A program made the position numbers and the translations under genes. The notes beneath the pieces are model-generated. The model searched no databases. It saw only the letters and a program-made list of their open reading frames with translations, and was not told the DNA's origin. From Leptospira saintgironsiae (GTDB lineage Bacteria; Spirochaetota; Leptospiria; Leptospirales; Leptospiraceae), in the NCBI RefSeq assembly GCF_002811765.1, contig NZ_NPDR01000010.1, positions 1-64,000 of the forward strand: DNA of 64,000 nucleotides, in the 5' to 3' direction. This document shows, in pieces, positions 35,822 to 45,728 of the stretch (its first letter is position 1; each line of letters begins with the position of its first letter).

Positions 35822-35864
35822 ATTTTTTTCAAGAAGAATATTCCGAGATCGAAAAGATTTTAAA

Positions 35865-36698
35865 TTAAAGAGTAGCGATCTTTCTTGGATTTTTGGTCAG
35901 AACTTCCGGGATCGGAAGTCCTACACCACCTAAAGAGCGGACTTGTTTTCCATTAATAAAGAGCCTAATCCCTCTCAGCTCAGAGTTTTCTAGAATGCTG
36001 TAACAGATCTGGTCCACTCTATCTTTTAAAAGTTCAGGGCCGGCGCCTGCTTCGAAATCAGGGCCTAGGTATAATTTTAATACTCCATTTTCTACAGAGT
36101 ATTCTTTAGAATATTCCATTCTGTTTGGAAGTGCGTTCAGGACACCTTGTGTTTTCTCATCTGAAGAAGGACCCTTAGTGAGTTCTTTTAGAATGAATAG
36201 GATCTTATCCCCATGATCGAATTTTCTTTTTAGCTGAACCAGTCTAGAGTGGCTTTTGTTTCCTCTTCCATAAAACTTCAGAAAGTAAAGTTTGATCTCT
36301 CCTGGAGAATGATCCAAACGAATTTTAGGAGAAGGTCCAGTTGGTCCAGGCTTAGGCATTTCTACGATCGGGATAAACATTTCTTCCGGATCGTTTGAAT
36401 CAGAGGAGAGTTCTTCGGAAGAAGAGTTTTCTCCATTCTGCATTAGCTCGGTTAAGATTTCGTCTTCTGCCTGATCCATTACCTGCTCATGAGTTTGTTT
36501 CCCTTTGTTCTCTGAAGAAGAAGTAGGAGATAACGGATTTGTTTTTCCGATCGTATTAAATTTTGAAAAGAAAGAATGGGATTCTTGTCCGGGGGAGGTG
36601 GTATTCTTATTCCCCATAGACTTATCCAGTAATACTAAAACGAATAGAGCCCCTGTCAGGATATAAAGAAGCGATTTAAGTTTATCCGATTCGGGCAC
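35865..36698 (-). CDS. GerMN-domain protein
   Basis: 277 residues. A single membrane segment (LLYILTGALFVLVLLDKS) near the N-terminus is followed by a long Ser/Asn/Glu-rich linker and a C-terminal GerMN domain (IKLYFLKFYG, ILKELTKGPSSDEKTQGVLNALP, VENGVLKLYLGPDFE). The domain also occurs in sporulation and cell-wall lytic-control proteins of non-sporulating bacteria. Role unknown, likely periplasmic or extracytoplasmic and anchored in the inner membrane. It follows the HAD gene by 57 nt on the same strand, suggesting an operon. Confidence 0.82.
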   Translation of the reverse strand: MPESDKLKSLLYILTGALFVLVLLDKSMGNKNTTSPGQESHSFFSKFNTIGKTNPLSPTSSSENKGKQTHEQVMDQAEDEILTELMQNGENSSSEELSSDSNDPEEMFIPIVEMPKPGPTGPSPKIRLDHSPGEIKLYFLKFYGRGNKSHSRLVQLKRKFDHGDKILFILKELTKGPSSDEKTQGVLNALPNRMEYSKEYSVENGVLKLYLGPDFEAGAGPELLKDRVDQICYSILENSELRGIRLFINGKQVRSLGGVGLPIPEVLTKNPRKIATL

Positions 36699-36755
36699 AA
36701 TACAATTTTCGGCTGATCCGGAAACTGCCTTCTCACTTTTTCCCAGGAAAAGTGA

Positions 36756-37427
36756 TTAGAATATTGCGTCCAGATCTTCCAATTTTGCCAGACTCACTTC
36801 CCAATCAGGAATTTCTCCCTCGGGTGCGTGTCCATAGGCGCAGAATGCAAATGGGCTACCGTTTTTTCGGGCCGCCTCGTGGTCTGAACTTCTGTCCCCG
36901 ATCATCAGGATCTCATCTGGGGAATAAGAATAATCTCGGATGTATTTTGCGACTATATCAGGCTTGGTTTTAATCGTTTCATTGTCCAAAACGACGATTG
37001 GATCGAATAAGGACAGGATCCCGGAAACTTCCAGGATGGTTTTGACATAGGGCATTCTGCCATTGGAAGCTGCCAAAATTTGGTACCCCTTATTTTTGAG
37101 AGAAGTGACCGTTTCTTTGACCTTAGGGTAGAATTCACCTTCTCCTTGTCGGATCTTAGACACTAAAAGTTCCAAAACTGAGTCGGAGATCTGGTCTCTT
37201 TCGGACTCTTTAAGCTGGGGAACCAGGTTCAGAAAAATAGTTTTGACCGGTTTTCCGATCTCCAGCATGATTCTTTCTCTATCTGGAACCTCGAGTGGGA
37301 TCTGGGAGTTGACTGAAAATCTGCGGATTGCTTCCGCATAGGTTTCTAAAATGATTCCTTCGGAAGAAAATAGGGTTCCGTCCACATCGAAGGCAAGTGC
37401 GCGGACCCGTTTGGGATTCCAATCCAT
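36756..37427 (-). CDS. HAD-superfamily hydrolase (Gph-like)
   Basis: 223 residues. Motif I is [10 protein letters not shown], motif II the Ser of AASNGRMPY, motif III the Lys of KTKPDI, and motif [18 protein letters not shown]. The four-helix cap between about residues 20 and 90 is that of phosphoglycolate phosphatase-like enzymes. The substrate is not determinable. It is divergent from the KamA-like gene, with 98 nt between the chosen starts, and upstream of the GerMN gene. Confidence 0.85.
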   Translation of the reverse strand: MDWNPKRVRALAFDVDGTLFSSEGIILETYAEAIRRFSVNSQIPLEVPDRERIMLEIGKPVKTIFLNLVPQLKESERDQISDSVLELLVSKIRQGEGEFYPKVKETVTSLKNKGYQILAASNGRMPYVKTILEVSGILSLFDPIVVLDNETIKTKPDIVAKYIRDYSYSPDEILMIGDRSSDHEAARKNGSPFAFCAYGHAPEGEIPDWEVSLAKLEDLDAIF

Positions 37428-37525
37428 TAGCTAGACAATAGTTTTGGGTGGGGAATTCGGGGCATTCCTTTTTTCCTTCGCTTGATTTTCCCTGCACGGG
37501 CATAAGGATGGGAAAAGAGTTCCGG

Positions 37526-38800
37526 ATGGAGAGATTGGGGAAAAACCGGGGAATAGCGGATCTAGAGTCACCTGTTGATTCTAGAAAGAATTTATATTCT
37601 TCTTTTGTTTGGACTGATTATAAGGCCCAACTCCAAAAAAGGGTACGAGCAGAAGATCTTCCAAAATATTTTCATTTAACCGAATCTGAGAAAATTGGGA
37701 TCCAAGAAACTATCCGACTCAATGTAGGAACTACTCCTTATTATCTTTCTCTTTCTGATCCTGAAGATCCAAATTGCCCCATCCGAAAAATGATCGTCCC
37801 AAGAAAAGAAGAATCCTTCTTCTCTCCGGAAGAAACATTAGATCCTTTGCATGAAGAAGATCTTTCTCCTGTAAAAGGTCTTACTCATATGTATCCGGAT
37901 AGAGTATTACTTTTTTCGAATCATGAGTGTTCCGTTTATTGTAGACATTGTATGAGAGGAAGAAAAGTTTCAGATTCTTCTGAAAGAATGGAAACTGCGG
38001 ATCTGGAATTATGTTTTGATTATATTCGAAATCATCCTGAAATTTCAGATGTTGTGATCTCAGGTGGGGATCCACTCAATCTTGCTGATTCTAAAATAGA
38101 TTGGATTTTAGAAAATTTAGAAAAAATCCCTCATGTAAAAATTTGCAGGTTGGGGACAAGAAATCCAGTCACTCTTCCTATGAGGATTACTTCTGATCTA
38201 TGTAAAATTATAGAATCCCATAACACGGATCATTTATCTATTTTTTGTAATACTCAATTCAATCATGAAAAAGAATGCACTTCCGAAGCAAAAGAAGCGA
38301 TTCTTAAACTTCTAAAAGCTGGAGTAAGCGTAGGAAACCAATGTGTGATCCTAAAAGGGATCAATGATGATGGAGAAACAATGCTTAGGCTCCATCGAAA
38401 ACTTTTGGAACTTAGAATTCGCGCTTATTATATGTATGATCCTGAATTGATTCCAGGATCTCGCGGTTTTAGGACTCCACTTGCAAAAGGTATTCAAATA
38501 ATTGAATATATGCGTGGAAAAGTTGCAGGTATGGGAATTCCGCAGTTTGTGAATGATCTTCCTGGTGGTGGAGGAAAGGTGAGTCTTGGCCCGAATTGGT
38601 ATCTTGGATTTCACAAACCTTCTCGAAATCATGTGTTTCGATCGGCAGTAAGAGGGACTTATCATTTGAGTCCAGAACCAACTGATAGTGAATACGAGGA
38701 ATTTTATCCTGAGATCAGTGAGGAGACTTGGTTGCTGGTACTGCAGAATTCCTATTCTGCATTTAAAGGCCTTGGACCTTTGGGAGAATCCGGAAAATGA
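37526..38800 (+). CDS. KamA-like radical SAM/PLP 2,3-aminomutase
   Basis: About 424 residues. The radical-SAM motif is C135-SVY-C139-RH-C142. The PLP Lys is K351 in [13 protein letters not shown], as in lysine 2,3-aminomutase (LAM), and the two Asp that bind the lysine amine in LAM seem kept: D344 (NDLPGGGGK) and the Asp of [14 protein letters not shown]. This supports a lysine or similar diamino acid as substrate and argues against glutamate mutase. EF-P lysine-modifying EpmB is shorter and has different motifs. I prefer the ATG at 37526, with AAGAG upstream; 37508 is an alternative and the frame is open to a GTG at 37448. The end overlaps the ATP-grasp gene by 4 nt (ATGA), making it first in a three-gene operon. 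Confidence 0.86.
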   Translation: MERLGKNRGIADLESPVDSRKNLYSSFVWTDYKAQLQKRVRAEDLPKYFHLTESEKIGIQETIRLNVGTTPYYLSLSDPEDPNCPIRKMIVPRKEESFFSPEETLDPLHEEDLSPVKGLTHMYPDRVLLFSNHECSVYCRHCMRGRKVSDSSERMETADLELCFDYIRNHPEISDVVISGGDPLNLADSKIDWILENLEKIPHVKICRLGTRNPVTLPMRITSDLCKIIESHNTDHLSIFCNTQFNHEKECTSEAKEAILKLLKAGVSVGNQCVILKGINDDGETMLRLHRKLLELRIRAYYMYDPELIPGSRGFRTPLAKGIQIIEYMRGKVAGMGIPQFVNDLPGGGGKVSLGPNWYLGFHKPSRNHVFRSAVRGTYHLSPEPTDSEYEEFYPEISEETWLLVLQNSYSAFKGLGPLGESGK

Positions 38801-39921
38801 ATTCAGATTCTCCAACTGTTTTGATCGTTGCGGATATCCAAAATCCAGACATGGATCCTAAGGACACTCAAGAATGGGAAGATCGGAGTTCTGTTGAAAA
38901 GATTAAACATTGTCTGGAGGAATTGGGAGAGAAGGTGGAGATCATTGAATTTCCGTCGAAGTTACTACAAAAACTCTCAGATTATTCTTCCTTAGAATCT
39001 TTGGATAGACCTGTTCTTTTCCATTTGGTAGAAGGCTTTCGTTCCCGAAATAGGGAGGCACTTCTTCCTGGGCTCGCAGAATATTCAGGATTTCCTCATA
39101 CTGGATCTGATGCTTACGCTCAGAATTTGAGTTTGGATAAACATCTTTCTAAACTGTTTTGTGTGTCTGCAGGTGTTCCTACCAGTCCTTGGAATATAGT
39201 AGAGAAGAATTCTGTCGAAGATACTACATCATTACAGAGTCAGGAGTTAGATCCAGCGCGGAATCTGGATTCCACGTTCCGCGGTGCCAGACTTCCACTC
39301 GAATCTGAATTTCCAGTTTTCTTCAAACCCAGATTCGAAGGTTCAAGTCTTGGGGTGGGAGAAGAAAATCTGATCTCGAACCAAGCTGACTTAAATCAAT
39401 TCCTCCAATCCAAATTTAACGAATACTCCTCTTGGATCTGCGAATCTTATTTGCCGGGAGAAGAATGGACATTGGCAGTTATAGGTTCACCAACTTACGG
39501 ATATAAGGCAAGTCAGGTCGCAAGGATCGGTTTGGAAAATTCTCCGGAAAAAATATACGGAGAAATTACCAAAACTAAACTGAGTATGCCTGAAAAATTA
39601 CATTTCGATCTGGATAAAAAAAGATCTGAATATATACAGAAATGTGCATTAGAATTATGTAAATTAATCAAAACTTCCGGAGCAGTTCGTTTGGATTGGA
39701 AGGTGGATGCGAAAGGGAAGCCAATGTTTTTGGAATGGAATCTGACTCCTGGTTTATCCTCTTATTATAGCAGTTTTCCGATTTGTTATTCTGAAAGTTT
39801 CGGAACGTATTCGGACCTGATGAAAGAATTATTGGAAATTGCGAGAATAGAATTTTTAACTGAAAGATTTACTTATTCCAAACTGAAAAAAGAAAAACAA
39901 ACGAGCGGGATCGAAGGATGA
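38797..39921 (+). CDS. ATP-grasp ligase, D-Ala-D-Ala ligase-like
   Basis: 374 residues. The ATP-grasp signature is [14 protein letters not shown] (K177 in the KPR triad), and the metal ligands D300, E313 and N315 have the same 13- and 2-residue spacing as in DdlB ([23 protein letters not shown]). The N-terminal part has the Ddl-like ADIQNPD start. A loop near residues 137-170 looks like an insertion compared with Ddl. A housekeeping D-Ala-D-Ala ligase is unlikely because of its operon setting; it probably joins a carboxylate to an amine or forms a peptide. It starts within the stop of the KamA-like gene and ends in the start of the HDO gene, each 4 nt. Confidence 0.82.
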   Translation: MNSDSPTVLIVADIQNPDMDPKDTQEWEDRSSVEKIKHCLEELGEKVEIIEFPSKLLQKLSDYSSLESLDRPVLFHLVEGFRSRNREALLPGLAEYSGFPHTGSDAYAQNLSLDKHLSKLFCVSAGVPTSPWNIVEKNSVEDTTSLQSQELDPARNLDSTFRGARLPLESEFPVFFKPRFEGSSLGVGEENLISNQADLNQFLQSKFNEYSSWICESYLPGEEWTLAVIGSPTYGYKASQVARIGLENSPEKIYGEITKTKLSMPEKLHFDLDKKRSEYIQKCALELCKLIKTSGAVRLDWKVDAKGKPMFLEWNLTPGLSSYYSSFPICYSESFGTYSDLMKELLEIARIEFLTERFTYSKLKKEKQTSGIEG

Positions 39922-40595
39922 AAACGTTTCGAGAAGAATTAATAGACCAGGTCAAATATCATCCTGTATTGACTGCGAATTTATGGTTAGAAGAAAAAGA
40001 AGAAAGAATGGAACATTCTGACCTTCTTCTTTGGTTGAAGCAGGAATATTTTGTGTCTGTAGAGTTTGTGAATTGGTTTTTGAATACTGCGGCCCTCACA
40101 AATTTTGTCCCATCTAAGATAATACTCGTAGAAAATATATGGGAAGAATTGGGAGAAGGTAAGGAGGAAGATTCACATGTTTCTATCCTTAGAAAATTCC
40201 TTTCCGAGATGGGGGAGACAGTGACTGGGGAAGATATGCTTCCTGAAACCGGAGCATATCTTGCTTTGATGAAAAGAATTACTACCACTGATTTTTATTC
40301 CGCACTAGGAGCACTTGGGCCTGCGAATGAGTATCTTCTAAAATTAGAATATTCCAGAATGTATAAGTCTTATTCTGATCTTAAATCCAGGATTTCCCTT
40401 CCGGAAGGAAAATTTTTCCAAGTGAATTTGGAGGCAGATGAATCTCACTCCGAAAAAATGTTTAGATTAATAGAAACTGTAGCAGTTGATCCTGAAAAAA
40501 TGCAAAAAGTAAGAGAAGGTTCTAAACTCGCATTGGATGCACGTTTAGTATTTTATGAAGGTCTAAAAAAGATAATCTCTCCGATTTCTCTTTAA
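39918..40595 (+). CDS. Heme-oxygenase-like diiron (HDO) protein
   Basis: 225 residues, all-helical. The central [16 protein letters not shown] and later [10 protein letters not shown] match the iron-containing redox-enzyme family (HDO, as in UndA, SznF, BesC, CADD). Candidate ligands are E43, E80 or E77 with H87, E138, D174 and H177. Which ones bind iron cannot be settled by reading. HDO enzymes oxidise or fragment fatty acids, amino acids and arginine- or lysine-derived substrates. Third in the KamA-like/ATP-grasp/HDO operon, with a 4-nt ATGA overlap. It is convergent with and overlaps by 4 nt a DCC-family gene. No heme oxygenase function is implied by the name. Confidence 0.78.
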   Translation: MKTFREELIDQVKYHPVLTANLWLEEKEERMEHSDLLLWLKQEYFVSVEFVNWFLNTAALTNFVPSKIILVENIWEELGEGKEEDSHVSILRKFLSEMGETVTGEDMLPETGAYLALMKRITTTDFYSALGALGPANEYLLKLEYSRMYKSYSDLKSRISLPEGKFFQVNLEADESHSEKMFRLIETVAVDPEKMQKVREGSKLALDARLVFYEGLKKIISPISL

Positions 40596-40939
40596 ACCTT
40601 AGATCGAACCGATTTTAAAAGGCTCATAAAAAACATTCCGAGTATCGGAACCAAGGGCAAATAAAGAAGGGGAGAAGCCCATCTCCATCCTTTTAAAGAA
40701 TGAGAAAGTTTTCGGACTGCAAAAAAACCAGGGTATCTCATATTTCCTGAGATATATTGCACATTACCCGCAACTAATTTGGGTCCTAAACTTGGATGTA
40801 ATTCTTTTAGGTTTTGAGAAGATAGATCTCTGAAACTTACAAATTTTACGCTTTTGTCTAAGGATAGCTCAGATAATTTAGAAGCGAGACCTGAACAAAA
40901 GCCGCAGTCTCCATCATATAAAAAAACATTTTGTTCCAT
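40592..40939 (-). CDS. DCC-family (DUF393) thiol-disulfide oxidoreductase-like protein
   Basis: 115 residues. The hallmark DGDCGFC follows the strand [12 protein letters not shown], and the tail [16 protein letters not shown] is hydrophobic. This is shorter than the other DCC protein in the window (6286-6699). The start overlaps the stop of the NAGS-like gene by 1 nt (TAATG), so it is coupled, last of a leftward four-gene run that begins with bacterioferritin. Redox function is expected from the family, partner unknown. Confidence 0.86.
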   Translation of the reverse strand: MEQNVFLYDGDCGFCSGLASKLSELSLDKSVKFVSFRDLSSQNLKELHPSLGPKLVAGNVQYISGNMRYPGFFAVRKLSHSLKGWRWASPLLYLPLVPILGMFFMSLLKSVRSKV

Positions 40940-42117
40940 TAGGAATCGATCCGTTGCTTAGATTCCAAATCTTCAGGAAGGTTTCTTAAAAAATCGCATA
41001 CCGCAGGAATTTCTTTCTCTTTCAATCCGATCCAGAAATAGATCCAGATTCCTTCTTTTTGAAGGCCGCTACATTCTTTTGCATACCATTTGGAGATTGT
41101 ATTTTCTGCTCTCGCTCTCCAGAAAAGAACGGGGGCTTTTTTTAACATCTCGTCCCAGATATCTCTTCCTACACCTTCTCCTCTCGCGATCTCGTTCACT
41201 GCAAATTTAGAAAGAAAGGTTCCCCAAGGAGTGTTTTGTAGAAGTGCGCATCCTTTGTATTCGGACTCCAGAACAATCCCAGAAAATTCCTTATTCCAAA
41301 AACCTTCTTTTAATCCTCTTCCAAAAGAATCTTCGATCAGTCCATTTAATCTTTTAGGATCTAAATTTTGGAAATCAGTATGAAATTCTATTCTATTCTT
41401 TTTTCTTAATAGAGTCCCACTACCTTTGATAGTGAATAATTCCTTTAATAGGCTAGGGGCGGAAGTAATCGCGATCTGAAGATTCGGATCTCCAGTGTAT
41501 TCAAAAATCATTTTACATTCTTTGAATAATAATTCGTCTTCTTTTTGAAGAGTTTCAGTAGATTCGAAATCTAAGATGGAAATCTTTTTATCTTCCGAAT
41601 TATGGAGTCCACTTCTTGTTGTAAGAAGGATTAACTTTTTAGTTCTAAGTTCTTTGCATAAATTAGAAAGATAAGGATAAATTTCAGATCCGCTCTGGTC
41701 TGTTACGAATACCGGGATCTTCTTCTCTTTTAAAGATGAAAGAACAGATTCCAATGCTTGGCTTGGATTTCTGAACCATTTTGCAGGAAGGTTTCTTGAG
41801 CCAGGAAGTTCTTGTCCTTCTTCCAATGAGTCCTTGATGGACTCCAAACTGATCTTGGAAGCAGGGGAGCGATAGAATAAATTTGCGTAAGATACTCCGT
41901 CCTTCTCCAGAACGACTACAGGGAATAACTGTAATTTTTGTAATAATTTTAAATTGTATAGGAATGCTTCCGCCGACTCTGTCAAGGTTTCGGAACTTGC
42001 ATGGATGACCGCGAATTTTTCGGGCTCCAAGGACCGGAATAGTTTCAGGAACTGAAAACTGTCCTTGGAGTTTTCTGTGACTTCTAAAAGTTTGAGTAGG
42101 ATCTCCTGGTGATTCAT
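40939..42117 (-). CDS. N-acetylglutamate synthase-like protein (degenerate kinase + DUF619/NAT)
   Basis: 392 residues. The N-terminal 200 residues look like an eroded amino-acid kinase fold, with no clear nucleotide-binding motif. The C-terminal part is a DUF619-type acetyltransferase ([44 protein letters not shown]), the domain found in vertebrate-type NAGS and Xanthomonas-type NAGS/K. It would make N-acetylglutamate, the first step of arginine synthesis. It follows the RNA methyltransferase gene by 18 nt and ends in the start of the DCC gene. The ATG has GGGAGAG next to it. Assignment as argA is likely but unproved, so I leave the symbol blank. Confidence 0.75.
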   Translation of the reverse strand: MNHQEILLKLLEVTENSKDSFQFLKLFRSLEPEKFAVIHASSETLTESAEAFLYNLKLLQKLQLFPVVVLEKDGVSYANLFYRSPASKISLESIKDSLEEGQELPGSRNLPAKWFRNPSQALESVLSSLKEKKIPVFVTDQSGSEIYPYLSNLCKELRTKKLILLTTRSGLHNSEDKKISILDFESTETLQKEDELLFKECKMIFEYTGDPNLQIAITSAPSLLKELFTIKGSGTLLRKKNRIEFHTDFQNLDPKRLNGLIEDSFGRGLKEGFWNKEFSGIVLESEYKGCALLQNTPWGTFLSKFAVNEIARGEGVGRDIWDEMLKKAPVLFWRARAENTISKWYAKECSGLQKEGIWIYFWIGLKEKEIPAVCDFLRNLPEDLESKQRIDS

Positions 42118-42135
42118 CTCTCCCGGGAGTCTGGT

Positions 42136-44001
42136 TTAGTCGATCCGATAGGCAACTAATTTTCCTTTTAACTTTGCGATGGTGACAGATTGTTCTTTAT
42201 CAGACTTCAGTTTTAGGAAGCCCAAAAGGGAAGGATCTCCTGCTACCATTGCCACATAGGATCCGGAGAAATTCTTTTTCAAAGCCTCTCCCCAGGTCGA
42301 ATAGAGTTCAGAAACGGATTCCTTATCTCCCAAACGAACTCCGTAAGGAGGATTTGTCACAATTTTCCCTTCTTTGAATCCTAGGCTTTCATCCAATTCT
42401 TCTGCGGAAGCAACCTTCCAGCGGATCAGGTCTGCGACTCCAGCTTCTTTTGCATTCTTCTTTGCGAGTTCAATTGCTTCTTCTGAAATATCTGAACCAA
42501 AGAGTAAGATCTCCTTAGAGTCCCATTCTTCTTTTGCTTTGCATGGTCCAAAAAGCCTAGTGAAGATAGAAGATCTGGATAAACTTTTATAATTCACCCA
42601 ACCGCCGTTTCTCATTCTAAGTGCTGCTTCTATCAAAAGAGTTCCAGAACCACAGAATGGATCGTACAATGCTTCTCCAGGTTTCCAACCTGAAAAACGG
42701 AGTAATGCTTGTGCCAGAGTTTCTCTGAGTGGAGCTTCTCCACCTTCTCTTCCATGCCCCCTCCTTTGTAAAGGTTGAGCATGTAATGCCACAAATAATT
42801 TTACCTGGTTCATTCTGGAACGAAGATAGAATAATACCTCAGGTTCTTCACGATCTGCTTCAGGTAGTTCCAGGCCTTGGGCTCTGAATCTATCAAAGAT
42901 CGCGTCTTTTAAGCGGTAGGTTGCATAACGTGAATCTTGCAGATTATCTTTTGTTGCAGCATCTATTCTAAATTTTGTTTTAGGAGAAAGTAATTTCTCA
43001 AAAGGGAACATTGCTGCGACTTCGTATAGATCGTCTGGTCCTTGTATGTCCGACCAAGAAGACAATTCAAAGCTGATGCCGGAAGAAATCCCGGAACTTA
43101 AACAAAAATCTCTGACCTTTTTAGCGGGCCCTCTGAAAAAAACTCCTCCTCTATTGTCGGAGAGAGTTTCTAAGCCTGCTTCCTTAACCTCTTCCTTTAA
43201 TAGGAATGCAAGGCCATCACCGCATGATGCGTGATAGGTGAGTGCTTCTGGTCTATCAAATTCTGAAAGAGAAAGTTTTGCTGATTGCCAGCCTGCGCGG
43301 ATTCCTTCTCTGAAATTATCTTCTTCGTAAGGGCGGGCTGGACGTTCAGAACGAAATCCTTCTTTGCCTCTAGGTGAGAAAGGACGTCTTTCTCCACGGT
43401 CCGAGTCACGAGAGAAAGGTTTTCTTTCACTACGGTCTGAATCGCGAGAGAAAGGTTTTCTTTCGCCACGATCTGAATTACGTGAGAATGGTTTACGGTC
43501 GCCGCGGTCAGAACTTTCTCCGTAGGAACTTCTGCCTTCTCTTCTTGTATTTCCAGAAAATGGTTTTCTTTCACCACGATCGGAGTCGCGAGAGAAAGGT
43601 TTTCTTTCTCCGCGATCTGCATTGCGGGAGAATGGTTTGCGATCTTCTCTGCTAGAATCTTTTTCGCGGTAAGGTTTTCTGTCATCGTCTGAAAATTTAC
43701 GATTTCCGGAACGAGAAGGGGATTTTCGATCATCGCCAGAACGAAAAGGTTTGGAACCACCTTTTTCTTTTGGTTTGTCGGAAGAATATCCTGATTTAGA
43801 ATTTCCGTCTTTGGAACGATAAGGTTTTTCTGAATCGCTTCTTTCTTTAGAGCGATACGGTTTACGATCTGAATCTCGATCGGAGTCTGAACTTTTGGAG
43901 CGAGTCGGTTTTGAAAAAGAAGAACCTGATTTATTAGCAGGCCCCTTCTTGCCATAACCGGAAGAAGGGGATTTTTTAGGGGATGGTTTTTTGGAATTCA
44001 A
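42136..44001 (-). CDS. RlmKL-like RNA methyltransferase with long repetitive charged N-terminus
   Basis: 621 residues. The last 390 form a THUMP/N6-N2-guanine methyltransferase unit: the motif I GEALYDPFCGSGTLLIEAAL, the acceptor-side NPPYGVRLG, and a THUMP-like segment around residues 240-340. It is like the 23S rRNA RlmL type. The first 225 residues are low-complexity, Ser/Lys/Arg/Asp/Glu-rich, with repeated SDRGERKPFSRD units of about 12 residues, and probably disordered and RNA-binding. The TTG start at 44001 stands 3 nt after the bacterioferritin stop, suggesting coupled translation. An apparent antisense ORF over the repeats is a shadow. Confidence 0.85.
   Translation of the reverse strand: MNSKKPSPKKSPSSGYGKKGPANKSGSSFSKPTRSKSSDSDRDSDRKPYRSKERSDSEKPYRSKDGNSKSGYSSDKPKEKGGSKPFRSGDDRKSPSRSGNRKFSDDDRKPYREKDSSREDRKPFSRNADRGERKPFSRDSDRGERKPFSGNTRREGRSSYGESSDRGDRKPFSRNSDRGERKPFSRDSDRSERKPFSRDSDRGERRPFSPRGKEGFRSERPARPYEEDNFREGIRAGWQSAKLSLSEFDRPEALTYHASCGDGLAFLLKEEVKEAGLETLSDNRGGVFFRGPAKKVRDFCLSSGISSGISFELSSWSDIQGPDDLYEVAAMFPFEKLLSPKTKFRIDAATKDNLQDSRYATYRLKDAIFDRFRAQGLELPEADREEPEVLFYLRSRMNQVKLFVALHAQPLQRRGHGREGGEAPLRETLAQALLRFSGWKPGEALYDPFCGSGTLLIEAALRMRNGGWVNYKSLSRSSIFTRLFGPCKAKEEWDSKEILLFGSDISEEAIELAKKNAKEAGVADLIRWKVASAEELDESLGFKEGKIVTNPPYGVRLGDKESVSELYSTWGEALKKNFSGSYVAMVAGDPSLLGFLKLKSDKEQSVTIAKLKGKLVAYRID
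43370..43680 (-). repeat. Degenerate tandem repeat encoding SDRGERKPFSRD units
   Basis: About eight imperfect 36-nt units inside the N-terminal tail of the RNA methyltransferase. The repeat may expand or contract by recombination, altering tail length among strains. Confidence 0.75.
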
Positions 44002-44004
44002 TGC

Positions 44005-44472
44005 TTAGGCAATTTGTTGGGCCAAATAATTTTGGACCCCAATGGTTTTGATGATCTCTAGCTGGGCCTCGAGCCAGTCGATATGCTCCTCCTCGGAGAC
44101 GAGGATCTTCTCGAGCAATTCACGTGTGCCGTTGTCTTTATTCTTGGTGGTAATTTCTATCCCACGATTCAAACGTTCTACGGCATTATACTCTACGTCT
44201 AAATCATTTTTTAGGATACTTTCAATATCCTTGCCTACATTGATCTTCATGTATCTTTGCAGATCAGGAATTCCATCCAGGAAGAGTATACGTTCAATCA
44301 CTTGGTCTGCGTGATTCATCTCTTCGATGGATTCCTTCTTCATGTAAGAAGCAAGCTTGTCATAACCCCAGTTCTTGTTCAACTTAGCGTGGATAAAATA
44401 CTGGTTGATCGCTGTGAGTTCGGCGGAGAGCACTTCCGCTAAGATTTCGAGGACTTCTTGGTTTCCTTTCAC
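44005..44472 (-). CDS. bfr: Bacterioferritin
   Basis: 155 residues. The ferroxidase ligands are visible: E18 (LSAELTAIN), E51 and H54 (EEMNHAD), E94 (DVEYN) and the pair in SEEEHIDW. The Met in EEMNHAD matches the E. coli Bfr heme ligand Met52. The GTG at 44472 is chosen because it has TAGGAG upstream and places E18 at its usual number; a longer ATG start at 44496 adds eight residues. It stores iron as a ferric mineral. It heads the leftward run with the RNA methyltransferase, NAGS-like and DCC genes. Confidence 0.93.
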   Translation of the reverse strand: MKGNQEVLEILAEVLSAELTAINQYFIHAKLNKNWGYDKLASYMKKESIEEMNHADQVIERILFLDGIPDLQRYMKINVGKDIESILKNDLDVEYNAVERLNRGIEITTKNKDNGTRELLEKILVSEEEHIDWLEAQLEIIKTIGVQNYLAQQIA

Positions 44473-44603
44473 GTCGTTTCTCCTACCTGAGATCACTATA
44501 AACGAGAGTGCCTATTTTGAAAAGCGAGATTCTAAAAAAGGCAGAATAGATCTCTAAGTTTTTGACTTTGCTCGAAATCAGGAGCAGTAAAATTTGTAGG
44601 AAT

Positions 44604-45728
44604 ATGACCTCGGCCTATGTGCTAGACTCTCATTTAAGTAAATTTGGCAAGACTGAGTCCGACTATCAATCGCTATCCTACGATACTGCGAATCATTTAC
44701 TTAAGAAGAATCCGGGTTTTATTCCTGAATTTCTAATATTTGCATGTATGGCCCCGGAGCGATATACTGGGGAAATTTTTTTACCAGCAAAGATCAAAGA
44801 AGATCTTGGACTTTCTTCTTTATTCGCGATCCGTTCGGAAACTGCATCTTCAAGCGGGGCTTCTGCTCTACATCTGGCCCGTTATCTTCTTCTATCAGGA
44901 AAATTTAAAAGAGGGATTGTGATCGGAACAGAAGTCATGAGTAGGCTTCCGAGAGAAGAGAATAATCTTCTTTTAGGTTCTGTACTTTCTTCCGGGCAAA
45001 GAAACCTTGCAATGTCCATGGCTCAGGGTGGGGCATTGACCGCTACCAGGTATTTAAGGGATTTCGGATATACTAGGAAGGAACTTTTTAGATTATCTAA
45101 AAAACTTCATGATAACGGTCTTGAAAATAAGATCGCGCATATTCAAAAAAACTTAAACGAAGAGGAATATTTCTCCTCTCCGATGTTTTCCAGTCCATTA
45201 TGTTTATATGATATTTCTCCTTTATCTGACGGTTCCTGCGCATTATTATTAGAAACAGATCCGGCAAGATTGAAGAAGGACCGCAAAAAAATTGAGATCA
45301 CTGGTACTGGGCATGGTTTAGGCCAGGTGAACGGGGTTCCTGGCGGACTTAGTTTTACTGCATCCAAATCTGCATTTAAGCAGGCCTATGAAGAAGCTAG
45401 TAAAAAACCGGAAGATATCCAAGTTGCTGAACTTCATGATGCATTTACGATTTTTGAGATCATTGCAGCTGAAGATGCAGGTTTATTTCCTCAAGGAAAG
45501 GCACTTGCAAATGTTGCAGAAGGGATCACTGATAAAAGAGGAAGGCTGCCTATCAATCCATCAGGGGGATTGAAAACAAGAGGTCATCCAGTGGGAGTTT
45601 CGGGCCTCGCACAGATTGCTGAACTTTGTGAATTTATGAATGAGAATGATTCGGACACTGCACTTAGTTTATCCATCGGAGGATTGGGTGTAAATAATTT
45701 TGCAACCATCTTAGAGGCCAAAAAATAA
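44604..45728 (+). CDS. Thiolase-like protein with Ser in place of catalytic Cys
   Basis: 374 residues of thiolase fold, SCP2-thiolase type. The usual nucleophile Cys of the ACxSG motif reads TASSSGAS with Ser82. The other catalytic motifs are kept: HDAFTIFE and NPSGGLKTRGHPVG, with the GHP His. The protein may therefore be a non-condensing thiolase homologue, or use Ser. The ATG at 44604, preceded by TAGGA, is preferred over a TTG at 44562. The next gene, a GT9 enzyme, begins right after its stop (TAAATG). A role in lipid or polyketide acyl exchange is possible, unproved. Confidence 0.78.
   Translation: MTSAYVLDSHLSKFGKTESDYQSLSYDTANHLLKKNPGFIPEFLIFACMAPERYTGEIFLPAKIKEDLGLSSLFAIRSETASSSGASALHLARYLLLSGKFKRGIVIGTEVMSRLPREENNLLLGSVLSSGQRNLAMSMAQGGALTATRYLRDFGYTRKELFRLSKKLHDNGLENKIAHIQKNLNEEEYFSSPMFSSPLCLYDISPLSDGSCALLLETDPARLKKDRKKIEITGTGHGLGQVNGVPGGLSFTASKSAFKQAYEEASKKPEDIQVAELHDAFTIFEIIAAEDAGLFPQGKALANVAEGITDKRGRLPINPSGGLKTRGHPVGVSGLAQIAELCEFMNENDSDTALSLSIGGLGVNNFATILEAKK

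Noticed and set aside
43197..43955. Long open frame antisense to the RNA methyltransferase tail
   Set aside because: It is the mirror of a repetitive coding sequence; composition is repeat-driven and there is no ribosome binding site or homology pattern.
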